Shown: positions 24,786-34,675, counted from the first letter of the stretch. The stretch is 64,000 nt of DNA from Ilyobacter polytropus DSM 2926 (GCF_000165505.1 NC_014633.1:682001-746000); one strand, 5' to 3'. Notes: generated from the sequence alone by a model not told the origin. Translations and numbers: made by a program.

Positions 24786-25286
24786 CTATCTAAACTTTAA
24801 AAGATCTATTTTTGAATAATCAATACTTCCGTTTTCTTTTATAAGATCTTCCTTAGCATGCACATACTCTACCTTTCCCACAAACATTTCATGAGACCCT
24901 GTCATTATCGAATCTACAACTTTACATTCAATGCTTACAGGACTGTCTAAAAGTAAAGGTGCGTTGACTTTAACTCCTTCACCAACATTCATTCCTAGTG
25001 CTTTTAATTTATCTTCGTCTCGTCCACTACGACTCCCCAAGTATGCATACTGTTCTCTCTGATCTTCAGAAACTAAATTCACAACAAATACCCCTGTTTC
25101 TTTTATCATATTGTATGAATGTCGACTTGGAACTATACCCACCATAATCATCGGAGGATTATAACTGCAGTTACCAGCATACCTTACAGCTAAGGCATTG
25201 TCCTCACCATCTTTACTTCTGCACGAAACAAGTATGTCCGGCATTGGTTTTAAACAACTTTTAAAATCAGTCACATTTTTTTCCAT
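24786..25286 (-). CDS. Flavin reductase/flavoredoxin family protein (FMN split barrel)
   Basis: 166 residues. The flavin-reductase-like fold shows N-P-P-M-I-M-V-G-I-V, the K-E-T-G-V-F-V-V-N-L-V motif and G-S-H-E-M-F-V-G-K-V-E. These small FMN proteins transfer electrons or reduce free flavin in anaerobes. The ATG follows GGGGG eight bases upstream. It lies 275 bp upstream of the symporter gene, same strand, with tandem palindromes between. Its partner is not evident. Confidence 0.83.
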   Translation of the reverse strand: MEKNVTDFKSCLKPMPDILVSCRSKDGEDNALAVRYAGNCSYNPPMIMVGIVPSRHSYNMIKETGVFVVNLVSEDQREQYAYLGSRSGRDEDKLKALGMNVGEGVKVNAPLLLDSPVSIECKVVDSIMTGSHEMFVGKVEYVHAKEDLIKENGSIDYSKIDLLKFR

Positions 25287-25870
25287 ATTAATAAATCCCC
25301 CTTATTCAAATTACAAAATTTTATTTAATCTTCATGTAATAAATTGCTTTATATTTAAAATAATGATTTGTGCGGCTCTTATTATTAGATATTTACTTAG
25401 AAAAAATTAAAAGCTGATAATAGCCTCTTTGAGACTTATACACTTAATTTACAGTATTAATAAAATTAATACCGTTAATTTTTCGTATATCAAGTAATAA
25501 TAATTACCCCTAGAAAAATCATCTGACACATTTCATAATGTGCATATGCTCAGTTAACTTTATCTCTTTTTTCTTCTTTTGTCAACGTTATCCATCATAA
25601 AACTAGAATTGTGTAATTAATGTTTGACAGGGTCACAGTCTTATGGAACTGTATAATTTGAATGGCAACATTTTTTAGACACCTTTTTGAGATTATGACA
25701 GGAAGTTATTTGTCCATTTACAGAAGAACTTCACATTCCTAATCCAAGGAAGTATTTTCACCTAATATGTCTCTTTTGAAGCAGTTATATCTTGTAGTAA
25801 TTGATCTAGATAAGAAATGGGATAGGAGTTTTAAAAGAGGTTGGGATCAGATTCTTGGGCAAATAGCAAT

Positions 25871-25965
25871 TAAATATGAAAACAGACTCTCAGAATATTT
25901 ATTTTAGAGAGAGCCTGTTGGTTTATTCAGTAATTAAGATTTGGAGAATACACAAAAGGTGTTAC
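25871..25965 (-). repeat. Copy of the frd terminator region
   Basis: About 95 bp closely resembling 4606-4700, both including an ACAGRC...GCCTGT hairpin (here 25882-25918) and the trailing TTTATT-AGTAATTAAG stretch. It may be a duplicated terminator or the end of a shared mobile element. Confidence 0.6.
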
Positions 25966-25971
25966 ATTACC

Positions 25972-26029
25972 CGGAAATGTGTAGGAATCGAACCTACCGA
26001 CGACTCACGCCGTCCACACGGTTTTGAAG
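25972..26029 (-). repeat. Truncated tRNA-Sec 3' copy: distal attachment site
   Basis: 58 bases identical, save one, to the 3' part of tRNA-Sec (30390-30447), including the T-arm and variable arm up to the anticodon loop. The 5' half is absent, so it cannot make tRNA. It has the same orientation as selC, as expected for the far attachment site left by integration at a tRNA 3' end. Confidence 0.82.
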
Positions 26030-26196
26030 TTTCCTAAACCACCATAACTTCTCTAGAACTTTCTAATAAAGGCATAGAACCAAAGTGTTACTTTCAACCG
26101 ACACGGTCTAGGTAAAAATTGATTATTTTTACAACACATATTTACTGATTAAAGACCGATAGAAATATAATGGTTACTATATGCTTATATAATATT

Positions 26197-26712
26197 TTAA
26201 CTTAGATATGCAATACTTCCTTGAAACTTTTGATTAAAAATAAATACATAACCCAGTATCTCTATTCTTCTAAGACAGGTTCGATGACTTTTTTTACAGA
26301 TTTTACATTTCTTCTGATCTTTTGCAGCAACTTCAGCTTGTTTGATATCTGGATCATTAGGTGCATATTGTAGATAATGCCAAGCATAACCTGCTCTTAC
26401 AACCTCTTCATTTAGATATGTGCCATTGCCATAGTAGATCTTCCCAACTTTTATTGGTCAGTATCCATTACCTGTATTTTGACAGTCTTTCCAACTACTC
26501 TTTCAGAAACAAATTCCTTGGCTTCGAGTCCGTATTTCTGAGAACTTTCAGGGACATCGACACCGTAAAATTTGATTTTATACTTTTCACCATTAGAAAT
26601 TAGTTGTAGTGTGTCTCCGTCACTTACATAGCTGACATTGCCTGGGATGGTTTGTGTAAAGACTGTAATTGATAAGAGGAAAAAGACTACTAGTAATTTT
26701 TAATTTTTGCAT
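26197..26712 (-). pseudogene. Thermonuclease (SNase-like) pseudogene
   Basis: Across two frame changes the minus strand encodes a signal peptide (L-L-V-V-F-F-L-L-S), then V-S-D-G-D-T-L-Q-L, K-F-Y-G-V-D-V-P-E-S and, in another frame, V-G-K-I-Y-Y-G-N-G-T-Y-L-N. V-V-R-A-G-Y-A-W-H-Y closes the core, all typical of staphylococcal-nuclease-like secreted enzymes. Frame breaks near 26694 and near 26450 disable it. It ends in a short cysteine-containing tail (C-K-I-C). It lies inside the putative selC island. Confidence 0.75.
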
Positions 26713-26925
26713 AAGATCCGTCTTTCTATTCGATTTCAACGGTATTATATATTTCTTTGATTATAAATGCTACATTGAGTTTTACAAGTTCAGAAGTTAA
26801 TGCTGTTACATATTTATATTAAATATAATTTTTTTGTTATTGCAGTTTGACATGGATATAATTAAATAATATACTAAAGTAGCGACACACAATTGACACA
26901 TACTTGCAAACGGAAGGAGATTAGT

Positions 26926-27942
26926 TTGAAAAAAGGATTTACAATTATAGAATTAATGATAGTTATCTCTATTATTTCACTTATATCAGCTATTGTTATC
27001 CCAAAATATAGCAATATTACATCAGAAGCTAAGATAGCAAATGTTCAAGCTAACCTTTCTAATTTAAATACTGCAATATCTTTGTACAAATTAAAAAATG
27101 AAAGTTATCCTGATTTGGTCGGAAATGAAGATGATTTAGGTGATTTTACAGATGTCTATTCTAAAAGTAAAATGCCAGACACACCTAACTATTCTGGAGG
27201 GTCAAAATCTAATACTATTTATAGCAGTAGGTCTAATACCGGAGGGTGGATTTATATTGAAAGTGATGGTGTAATATATGCTAATTTGGAAGACGGAACA
27301 TACAGTGGTGACACTGACACTGAGATATGGAGTGGAGAAAGTGAAACTTCTAACTCTATTTTATACGACTTTGACGATGATGACGGATTAATTTTTAAAT
27401 TAGGTAGTACCGGTACATGGGCAATCTCTGAAGATGGGACACTATATTCAACTGGCGGATGGAATGGATATGTCTTCATGGAAAACCCTTATTCAGAATA
27501 TACAATAGAGACGACAACAACTTTACTTGGTCTTGACAATGGTTACGGTTTATTTATCCAATCGGATGAAGACGGTTCAGGATATGTACTTCAGTTTGAT
27601 TATGGTCTCAATGCAATAGTAATAAAAGAGCGTGATTCGTATGGAAATGAAATTTCTAGTTCTACTCAATACATACTTAATGGTAACGATGACGGTAACG
27701 AATACATGGATGTTAATGATGAGGATTACGATGGATGGTGGACAGACGAGCATGATATATCTGTAAGTGTAACGAGTAACGGTGATGGAACTAATTCTGT
27801 AGCAGTAAGCATTGATGATGAAGAGATAACAGATGAAGATATAATAATTGACGAGGGTACATCTGACACTAACTACACAGGATTCAGGTCTTGGGGTGAG
27901 GCAGATGTGGAAGTTGAAAGTCTTAGTATTACCGAGATTTAA
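26926..27942 (+). CDS. Prepilin-like protein with LamG/laminin-like C-terminal domain
   Basis: 338 residues from a TTG start preceded by AAGGAG; a longer in-frame Met at 26893 lies before that site. The class III/IV prepilin signal L-K-K-G-F-T-I-I-E-L-M has the peptidase site after Gly and Glu at mature position 5. A hydrophobic helix follows. After a pilin-like body (residues to about 150) comes an acidic beta-rich part (G-L-F-I-Q-S-D, V-L-Q-F-D-Y, S-W-G-E-A-D-V) resembling concanavalin/LamG folds. It is very Asp/Glu-rich. It is paralogous to the gene at 28064 over about 110 residues. No pilus machinery is nearby, so it must be processed by genes elsewhere. A surface-exposed minor pilin is the best guess. 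Confidence 0.75.
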   Translation: MKKGFTIIELMIVISIISLISAIVIPKYSNITSEAKIANVQANLSNLNTAISLYKLKNESYPDLVGNEDDLGDFTDVYSKSKMPDTPNYSGGSKSNTIYSSRSNTGGWIYIESDGVIYANLEDGTYSGDTDTEIWSGESETSNSILYDFDDDDGLIFKLGSTGTWAISEDGTLYSTGGWNGYVFMENPYSEYTIETTTTLLGLDNGYGLFIQSDEDGSGYVLQFDYGLNAIVIKERDSYGNEISSSTQYILNGNDDGNEYMDVNDEDYDGWWTDEHDISVSVTSNGDGTNSVAVSIDDEEITDEDIIIDEGTSDTNYTGFRSWGEADVEVESLSITEI

Positions 27943-28063
27943 AAATATAAATAAGAACAGAGTTAATTTGTTAAAATTAATAGTTTAGTATTATTTTTAA
28001 TGTTGTAATCACTTCACAAGGAAAGTTGATATAATTATAGGCATGGAAATAAAAGGAGCATAA

Positions 28064-28897
28064 ATGAAGAAAGCCTTTACTTTAATAGAACTTATGATAG
28101 TAATATCTGTAATAGGATTACTTTCAGCTATAGCCATTTCAAAGTTCACAGATATTAACAAGAGTGCAAAAGTTGCCAATGTACAAGGAAATTTGGAAAA
28201 TCTGAGAACTGCCATAGGCATCTATTATGTGAAAACTTCAAGTTATCCTGACATTGAGAATAATGAAGATTTGGAATCTATTATAAATTTAGGATATAAA
28301 TTTACTGAATTTTATAGCAGGTCAACAATGCCTGAAACCCCATCTTCTGATACGACTTCAGAGACCAATAATGTTGTAAGCGACAGAGACAACACAGGTG
28401 GATGGTTATATTATTACGATGAAGGGGAAATTTATGCAAACTTAGAAAACGGGACATATACAGGATATGAGTCTACTGAAATATGGGAAGAAGAGGATGA
28501 ATCTGCAACAGAAATTGAAGAACTAACTTCTTTAGGAAGCACTTTTGAAGAGATATCTTCAGCAATAATCTCTTTAATGGAAACACTGGTAATGGAAACA
28601 GGGAAATATGGAAGAACGTGGGGAGATTATAGATATACAGATCTTGGACTAGATCCAGAAGAATGGGCAGAGGCCATTGATCATATTTATTACAAACCAA
28701 GTGGAAGTACATTACTTATTGAACCTGAAGACGGTTATACTTTTATAGTTACAGACTCAGACGGTAACACCAGAGAACTGTCGTCAACATTAAATTGGAA
28801 TCTTATTTATGATGATTCAGATGGAAATTGGTACTATCATACAGTAGATGAAGATAATATTATAGATATAAGTACCCTTCAAGTTGTAGAAAGTTAA
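28064..28897 (+). CDS. Prepilin-like protein, paralogue of the upstream gene
   Basis: 277 residues. The signal M-K-K-A-F-T-L-I-E-L-M shows Ala instead of Gly before the cleavage site, with Glu5 kept. The mature part I-N-K-S-A-K-V-A-N-V-Q-G-N-L-E-N-L-R-T-A-I closely follows its neighbour, including G-G-W-(L/I)-Y-(Y/I) and I-Y-A-N-L-E-(N/D)-G-T-Y. The C-terminal half differs (acidic, Y-G-R-T-W-G-D-Y) and has no recognised domain. GGAG precedes ATG 28064. The pair likely arose by duplication with exchange of C-terminal domains. Confidence 0.75.
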   Translation: MKKAFTLIELMIVISVIGLLSAIAISKFTDINKSAKVANVQGNLENLRTAIGIYYVKTSSYPDIENNEDLESIINLGYKFTEFYSRSTMPETPSSDTTSETNNVVSDRDNTGGWLYYYDEGEIYANLENGTYTGYESTEIWEEEDESATEIEELTSLGSTFEEISSAIISLMETLVMETGKYGRTWGDYRYTDLGLDPEEWAEAIDHIYYKPSGSTLLIEPEDGYTFIVTDSDGNTRELSSTLNWNLIYDDSDGNWYYHTVDEDNIIDISTLQVVES

Positions 28898-29091
28898 CTT
28901 TTATGGATTATGTTTTCGGTATTATCCTCACTTTTCTATCACAAGGTATACCTTGTGAGACAAAGTTTTTATAACGTATTTACTGGGCTAGAGAGCCGTA
29001 TTTCTGCGTAAAAAGTTATCATAATTCACATTGACCTTTTGGAACATTTTATATTACAGTTTCTAGTGAGATAGATTGTCGGAGGTGTGAA

Positions 29092-29285
29092 ATGAAATAC
29101 GGTTATGTGAGAGTATCAACTAAAGAGCAAAATGAGGAGAAACAGGTCGATCAAGTAAGAGTGATGCCATCACAAAAGAACAGGGATTTAGCATAAGCTT
29201 GAGGATAAAACTTACCAACTGCATAAATCTAACAGAGCTGAGCAGACCCACTTTATGTAGAATAAAAAACGGAGACCTTAAATAG
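29092..29285 (+). pseudogene. Serine recombinase (resolvase) remnant
   Basis: Starts M-K-Y-G-Y-V-R-V-S-T-K-E-Q-N, the catalytic N-terminus of resolvases with the active Ser, after GGAGGTG. It runs about 20 codons and then, after an internal deletion and frame change, ends in a helix-turn-helix-like L-S-R-P-T-L-C-R-I-K-N-G. Most of the catalytic domain is gone. Confidence 0.72.
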
Positions 29286-29359
29286 ACCTCATTATAAATA
29301 AAAATGTATAATGTTAGTTTGCTAAACTTAAATAATAATAAGTTAGGGAATGTCTCAAA

Positions 29360-30236
29360 TTATATATATTCTTTTAATAGTGAGAACTTTTTATGTTTCT
29401 GTTTAAGATCCTCTATATCCAACTGAATGTACCTCCTAGTAGTAAGAAGGGTACTATGTCCCATGATCCTTTGAAAAGTAAATATATCCCCCCTTTACGG
29501 ATAAAATTAGTAGCAAAGGTATGTCTAAATACATGAGGACTACACCTTCAATTTATACCTGCCTTTTTTCCATAATTTCTAAAGCACCAACTCACAGTTG
29601 CATAACTAAGTTTACCTCCTAGTTCATTTAAAAAAACGTAATTGCTCTTATATTCCTTGGACATCTTTATAATCTCTCTGAATTTTTTGCAGGTGTCTAA
29701 GCTTATTGGAAGTTCTCGGAATGATCTAGTCTTTGAAATTTCCCCACGAATAACGATAACTCCTCTTTTGATATCTACATCAGCGATTTTCAGGTTAACT
29801 GCCTCCTTTACCCTAATACCTGTATCCAGCATAAGTAACATCAATAAGTAATCTCTGTAGTCATTGTATAAAGTTTTATTCGGAAGTCTGAGCATTTTTC
29901 TTATATCTTCTTTAGGTAAAGGCTGTACCAGATCAACAGGGATTCTCATTAGCTTTATACCTTTATAGAGTTTGTCATCGATATATCCTTCTTGTATAAC
30001 CAGTGAAAATAGGCTTTAAGGGTACGCAGTCTTAAATTTATTGTAGCAGGTTTATACTGTTTTTCATAATCCTCCAAGGTCCTATCAGATATACCCTCCA
30101 GCTTTTTCACTTCCAAAAATTTTTTATAAAATTCGAAGAAATCATCGAATTTTAGCTGATCAGACCGAGGTGATTTTGTGACTCGCAACGGTCCTCGGTC
30201 TAAATTCTCATTCATAACGATTCTCTTTCTATCCAT
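29360..30236 (-). pseudogene. Tyrosine recombinase (integrase) pseudogene beside selC
   Basis: Three pieces remain: an N-terminal SAM-like domain (to 29955, missing its middle), the core with L-D-T-G-I-R-V-K-E-A (catalytic Arg), and, after a TGA near 29547, H-V-F-R-H-T-F. A further frame break precedes G-H-S-T-L-L-T-T-R-R-Y (catalytic Tyr). At least two stops and a frameshift make it inactive. It begins 150 bp from the 3' end of tRNA-Sec and points away from it, the standard place for the integrase of a tRNA-integrated element. Confidence 0.85.
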
Positions 30237-30386
30237 TGTAAATCCTCCTTTTGTTAATTTCCTATGAAGGTAAAAAAAACAACATGGCCAGCTCGGTTCA
30301 TCATTTTTTTGAAATTTATAAAAAAATCCAAAAAATAAAATAACAGGGGTCTATTTCTCTCTAGACACCTGTATCATTAAAAATTA

Positions 30387-30480
30387 TGGCGGAAATGTGT
30401 AGGAATCGAACCTACCGACGACTCACGCCGCCCACACGGTTTTGAAGACCGGGAAGAACACCAGTTGCTCATACACTTCC
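30387..30480 (-). tRNA. selC: tRNA-Sec (UCA anticodon)
   Basis: 94 nt including an encoded CCA (30389-30387). The acceptor strands GGAAGTGT and ACATTTCC make the 8 bp typical of Sec tRNA. The anticodon loop C-U-U-C-A-A-A reads UGA. A long variable arm (GGGCGGCGTGAGTCGTC) and a T-arm with GTTCGATTC follow. It is adjacent to selA/selB, which lie divergently upstream. Its 3' part is repeated at 25972-26029 and, decayed, at 22871-22931. Confidence 0.95.
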
Positions 30481-30694
30481 ATTTTTTCAATATGTAGTAT
30501 ACCATTGTCAGATATGAGCGTCAACAATTTAAAAAAATAGCTTTACTAATTTAAAGTTAGATATTACAATTTTTTTATATAATAACATACTGATAGTTCA
30601 AAATATTGAGATATTACCTTTAAAATGGTATTATTCTATTTGAATGTGTATATATCATGAAATTTGAGACAAATTGATAAAAAGGAGAAATATA

Positions 30695-31207
30695 GTGGAT
30701 AAAATAAATATTTCAAAAATAAGGAAAACAGCTGAAGATTATTATAAAAATGGTGATTTTTATTGTTCAGAGGCTGTTATAAAAACTTTAAAAGATGTCT
30801 TTAAACCTGAAATAGGAGATGAAGTGATCGCATTGGCATCAGGATTTCCTGTGGGAATGGGAAACGCAGGTTGTACCTGTGGTGCTGTTGTGGGAGCACA
30901 AATGTCCTTAGGACTTATCTTCGGAAGGCAAAAGGCCAAGGGAAAAGAGGTAAAAAAAACTATGGAATTATCCAAAGAGATTCATGATATATTTAGAGAA
31001 AATAACAAAACTCTTTGCTGTCGAATACTCACAAAAGATATGAAACTAGGTTCTAAAAATCATATGACACAGTGTGTGAAATTCACCGGAGATATGGCAG
31101 AAGCTGCAGCAAAAATAATTGCAAGGGAGTTATCTATAGAAACTGAAGAAGGTCATATAGACTCAACAGATAAAAAAAACTTTATAAGTAAAATTTTTGG
31201 AAGGTAA
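30695..31207 (+). CDS. C_GCAxxG_C_C family putative redox protein
   Basis: 170 residues. The family-naming cysteine pattern is present: F-Y-C-S-E-A, then G-C-T-C-G-A-V-V-G-A, then a C-C-R and a late Cys (T-Q-C-V-K-F). These proteins are thought to be redox-active; selenocysteine forms are known in the family, but all four positions are Cys here. The GTG start at 30695 follows AAGGAG; the ATG seven codons earlier lies before the site. It is immediately upstream of selA-selB on the same strand, so it may be co-expressed with the Sec machinery. Confidence 0.75.
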   Translation: MDKINISKIRKTAEDYYKNGDFYCSEAVIKTLKDVFKPEIGDEVIALASGFPVGMGNAGCTCGAVVGAQMSLGLIFGRQKAKGKEVKKTMELSKEIHDIFRENNKTLCCRILTKDMKLGSKNHMTQCVKFTGDMAEAAAKIIARELSIETEEGHIDSTDKKNFISKIFGR

Positions 31208-31284
31208 AAATTATTACTTTTATAAAAACAGATAAAGCTAATTGTTTTCAGTATTTAGTGAGTTTGAAAGGTAGGTTATAAATT

Positions 31285-32673
31285 GTGAAAAAAAAGTTAT
31301 TCAAACAACTTCCAAAAGTAGATGAAATATTAAAAATACCTGAGATAATTGAACTCTCTAAAAATATAGATTATTTCAATTTTACAGAGGGAATTAGAGA
31401 AGGAATTGATTACTATAGGCAGGAAATTGCAAAGGAAAGTATAACTGAACTTCATATAAAAGATGTCGTAGAAAATATTAAAATTATTCTCAAAAAAAGA
31501 TCTCTTATGAATCTAAGAAATGTGATTAATGCAACTGGAACATTGGTACATACAAACCTCGGAAGATCACTGATCTCTGAAAAGGCAGCCAAAAATGTAT
31601 TTGACGTAATAACATCATACAATAACCTTGAATATAATCTCCAAGAGGGAAACAGAGGCAGCAGATATGATCATATAGAAAAACTAGTCTGTACAGTTAC
31701 AGGTGCTGAGGGGGCTATCCTTACAAATAACAATGCTGCAGCAGTAATGCTTGCACTAAATGAATTTGCAAAAGACGGAGAAGCTGTTGTATCTAGAGGA
31801 GAACTGGTAGAGATTGGGGGTTCTTTCAGAGTCCCAGATATAATGAAAATATCAGGAACAAAACTTATAGAGGTAGGAACAACAAACAGAACTCACCCAA
31901 AGGATTATAGGGAAGCAATAACAGAAAATACATCTGTGCTTCTTAAAATTCATACATCTAACTATAAAATTGTAGGTTTTACCAAGGAAGTCACAAATAG
32001 TGAGCTTGCTGAGATAGGACGAGAAAATAATGTCCTTACAATGGAGGACCTTGGAAGTGGAGTCCTTGTTAACTTTGGTAAGTACGGGATAAAAAAAGAA
32101 CCTACAGTACAGGAGAGTATAGCGTCTGGAATAGATCTAATAACTTTTAGTGGAGACAAGCTTTTAGGAGGACCTCAGGCTGGGATAATAGTTGGAAAGA
32201 AAAAATATATCGACAGGCTAAAAAAGAATCAGCTTCTAAGAGCCTTAAGAGTCAGTAAAATGACGCTGGCAGCTTTAGAATCAACCTTGAGGTATTATCT
32301 GGACGAAAGAGAGGCTATAGAGGAAATTCCCACTCTAAAAATGATATTAGAGGACAGTGTTAAGGTGAAGGAAAGAGCTGCAAAGTTGTTTGAAATTCTT
32401 CAAAAGAACGATGTAAAATGTAGCATTGTGGAAACTGAAGCCACAATAGGTGGTGGTTCTATGCCTGGAGAAACAGTAAAGAGCTGTGGGGTGGGTATAG
32501 AGGGCAGTCCTCTAGAACTAGAAAGAGAGTTTAGACTAGGGACACCTCATATTATTGGAATAATAAGAAATAACCTTTTTATATTAGATGTTAAAGCTGT
32601 TAAGAATGATGAACTTTATTTAGTTGCAAAAAAAGCAGCTGAAATTATTAAAAAACAAATAATAAAAATCTGA
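31285..32673 (+). CDS. selA: L-seryl-tRNA(Sec) selenium transferase
   Basis: 462 residues, full length. PLP enzyme that converts Ser-tRNA(Sec) to Sec-tRNA(Sec) with selenophosphate. Family landmarks are V-I-N-A-T-G-T-L-V-H-T-N-L-G-R, E-G-N-R-G-S-R, T-N-N-N-A-A-A-V and F-S-G-D-K-L-L-G-G-P-Q-A-G with the PLP lysine. The C-terminus shows G-G-G-S-M-P-G-E. Start GTG 31285 lies after AGGTAGG. selB follows by 94 bp. selD is not in this window. Confidence 0.96.
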   Translation: MKKKLFKQLPKVDEILKIPEIIELSKNIDYFNFTEGIREGIDYYRQEIAKESITELHIKDVVENIKIILKKRSLMNLRNVINATGTLVHTNLGRSLISEKAAKNVFDVITSYNNLEYNLQEGNRGSRYDHIEKLVCTVTGAEGAILTNNNAAAVMLALNEFAKDGEAVVSRGELVEIGGSFRVPDIMKISGTKLIEVGTTNRTHPKDYREAITENTSVLLKIHTSNYKIVGFTKEVTNSELAEIGRENNVLTMEDLGSGVLVNFGKYGIKKEPTVQESIASGIDLITFSGDKLLGGPQAGIIVGKKKYIDRLKKNQLLRALRVSKMTLAALESTLRYYLDEREAIEEIPTLKMILEDSVKVKERAAKLFEILQKNDVKCSIVETEATIGGGSMPGETVKSCGVGIEGSPLELEREFRLGTPHIIGIIRNNLFILDVKAVKNDELYLVAKKAAEIIKKQIIKI

Positions 32674-32767
32674 AATCATTTATAATAAAGAAAGGAAGTA
32701 ATTATAAAAATCCAGATATTAACTTAAAGAAAGATTTAAATAACAAATTTTTCAAAGAGGTGAAGAT

Positions 32768-34675
32768 ATGAGAAATATTGTAATTGGTACAGCAGGGCAC
32801 ATAGACCATGGTAAAACTACCCTTGTAAGAAACCTCACAGGAATAGATACAGATACACTGCCAGAAGAGAAGAAAAGGGGAATGACTATTAACCTTGGAT
32901 TTACATATCTTACACTGGAATCAGGTAAAAAAATTGGTCTAGTAGATGTACCGGGACACGAAAAATTTATAAAAAACATGGTGTCTGGAGTAAGTGGTAT
33001 CGACTTTATGATATTAATAGTAGCAGCAGATGATGGTGTAATGCCCCAGACAAGAGAACATTTTAATGTAATAAAGCTCCTAGGTGTAAAAAAAGGAGTA
33101 GTGGTAATTACCAAAAGTGACCTTGTTTCTACTGAAAGAGTGGCAAAGGTAAGGAATGAAATAAGGAAAGAGTTTGAAGGAAGTTTTATAGATCAATGTG
33201 AAATATTAGAAGTAAATTCTTTAGATTTAAAAAGCTATGAACCCTTAAAAAAGCTTTTGAATTATGAGGTAGAAAATATAAAAGATAAGAATAAAGATAA
33301 GAATAACTTCAGACTGCATGTGGACAGAGTATTCAATGTAAAAGGATTCGGAACCGTTGTAACTGGTACTTCCATGGGAACTTTGGTACACGAAGGTGAT
33401 ATTCTGACTCTATATCCTCAGATGAAAAATGTGAGAGTAAAAGGGATACAAAACCACGGCGAAACACTAACAAGTTTAAAACCTGGTAACAGATGTGCAT
33501 TAAATCTAGGCGGAGTCCAAGTAAAGGATATAAAAAGAGGGGATATCTTAGGAACTCCGGAAACACTTTCCATGTCAGATAGAATCGATGTAAACCTTCA
33601 TATTCTAAAAGGAAAGAAAAAGATAAAAAATAACCATAGAATAAGACTTCACCTAGGAACAACAGAGGTAATAGGAAGAATAAAGCTTTTTGGAAAAGAT
33701 GACGTTGAAGGAGGGGATGAAAGTCTTGCTCAACTTTTATTGGAAAATACTATAGTTGGTCTTCCTGGAGATATAGGTATCATTAGAAACTTCTCTCCCA
33801 TGGACACCATCGGCAATATAAAAATTTTGAGTATGAAAGGAGAAAGAGTAAAAAGAAAAAACTCTAAATATATAGATTCTCTGACTAATTTGTTAAATGG
33901 AACTTCACACAACAAAATAGAAAGTTGGATAATCAAAAACAGTGAATTTTTTCCCACCCTAAAGGATATACTCTTAGCTACTGGAAGTGAAACCGCCGAA
34001 GAAGTTTTGGAAAGTCTTATTGAAGATAAAAAAGTATTCTGCCTAAAAGAATTGGGGTTCAAGAGATACTTTCATATAAATTATCTAATAAAGATGGAAA
34101 AAGAAATATCTTTATTATTAAAAGATTACCACGAAAAAAATCCTCTTAGATCAGGAGCCAATAAATCCGAGATAAAGAATAAATATTTTGATAAAAAACT
34201 AAAAGTTAAAAATTTCAACGAAATTCTTGACCTTCTAGAAAAAAGAAAAAGCATCAAAGTAAGTGAAAATACTGTACACCTTTCAGACTTTAAAATCCGC
34301 CTGAATAAGGAACAAAAAAAAATAAAAGATATTATCCTTATCAAATATAAAGAACAAGGATTTAAACCTCCAAAATACATTGAACTTGAAACTCTTGTTG
34401 AAGATAAAAAAGCTCTTGAAAAAATACATTCTATTCTTATAGATACAGGACTCCTTATTCCGTTAGATGAAGATATCTGTTTCATGAAGGGATTTTTTAA
34501 TGAAGGAGAAAAAAGAATAAAAGAAAAAGCTAAAGAAACTGGAAAGATTACCCTAGGTGAAACGAGAGAAATACTTGGAACAAGCAGAAAATTTGCACTG
34601 GCATTTTTAGAAAAACTTGATTCCATGGGTATAACCAAAAGAATTGAAGATTATAGAATTGTGTTATCTAATTAA
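32768..34675 (+). CDS. selB: Selenocysteine-specific elongation factor
   Basis: 635 residues. EF-Tu-like GTPase: G-T-A-G-H-I-D-H-G-K-T-T (P-loop), R-G-M-T-I, D-V-P-G-H and T-K-S-D in the first 120 residues. Beta-barrel domains follow, then a C-terminal winged-helix region (from about residue 390) that binds SECIS hairpins. It delivers Sec-tRNA to UGA codons. AGAGGTG precedes the ATG. Its predicted client in the window is the ArsM-like gene at 16644-18703. Ends in a terminator shared with convergent argF. Confidence 0.96.
   Translation: MRNIVIGTAGHIDHGKTTLVRNLTGIDTDTLPEEKKRGMTINLGFTYLTLESGKKIGLVDVPGHEKFIKNMVSGVSGIDFMILIVAADDGVMPQTREHFNVIKLLGVKKGVVVITKSDLVSTERVAKVRNEIRKEFEGSFIDQCEILEVNSLDLKSYEPLKKLLNYEVENIKDKNKDKNNFRLHVDRVFNVKGFGTVVTGTSMGTLVHEGDILTLYPQMKNVRVKGIQNHGETLTSLKPGNRCALNLGGVQVKDIKRGDILGTPETLSMSDRIDVNLHILKGKKKIKNNHRIRLHLGTTEVIGRIKLFGKDDVEGGDESLAQLLLENTIVGLPGDIGIIRNFSPMDTIGNIKILSMKGERVKRKNSKYIDSLTNLLNGTSHNKIESWIIKNSEFFPTLKDILLATGSETAEEVLESLIEDKKVFCLKELGFKRYFHINYLIKMEKEISLLLKDYHEKNPLRSGANKSEIKNKYFDKKLKVKNFNEILDLLEKRKSIKVSENTVHLSDFKIRLNKEQKKIKDIILIKYKEQGFKPPKYIELETLVEDKKALEKIHSILIDTGLLIPLDEDICFMKGFFNEGEKRIKEKAKETGKITLGETREILGTSRKFALAFLEKLDSMGITKRIEDYRIVLSN

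Larger units (their letters stand above)
25287..26196. other. Decayed accessory DNA with remnants
   Basis: No intact gene. At 25794-25907 (plus) a 37-codon open stretch ending K-Y-E-N-R-L-S-E-Y-L-F looks like the C-terminus of a decayed protein, perhaps a transposase. At 25871-25965 lies a copy of the 4606-4700 sequence including a terminator hairpin. At 25972-26029 is a truncated tRNA-Sec copy. The rest is featureless. Confidence 0.5.

Noticed and set aside
25972-26029. Second functional tRNA-Sec gene
   Set aside because: Only the 3' part is present; acceptor 5' strand and D-arm are missing.
26361-26603. 80-residue plus-strand open frame
   Set aside because: It is opposite the thermonuclease pseudogene, whose conserved motifs are clear on the minus strand.
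29540-29550. In-frame TGA in the integrase read as selenocysteine
   Set aside because: Tyrosine recombinases have no Cys at this place, no SECIS-like hairpin follows, and further frame breaks show ordinary decay.
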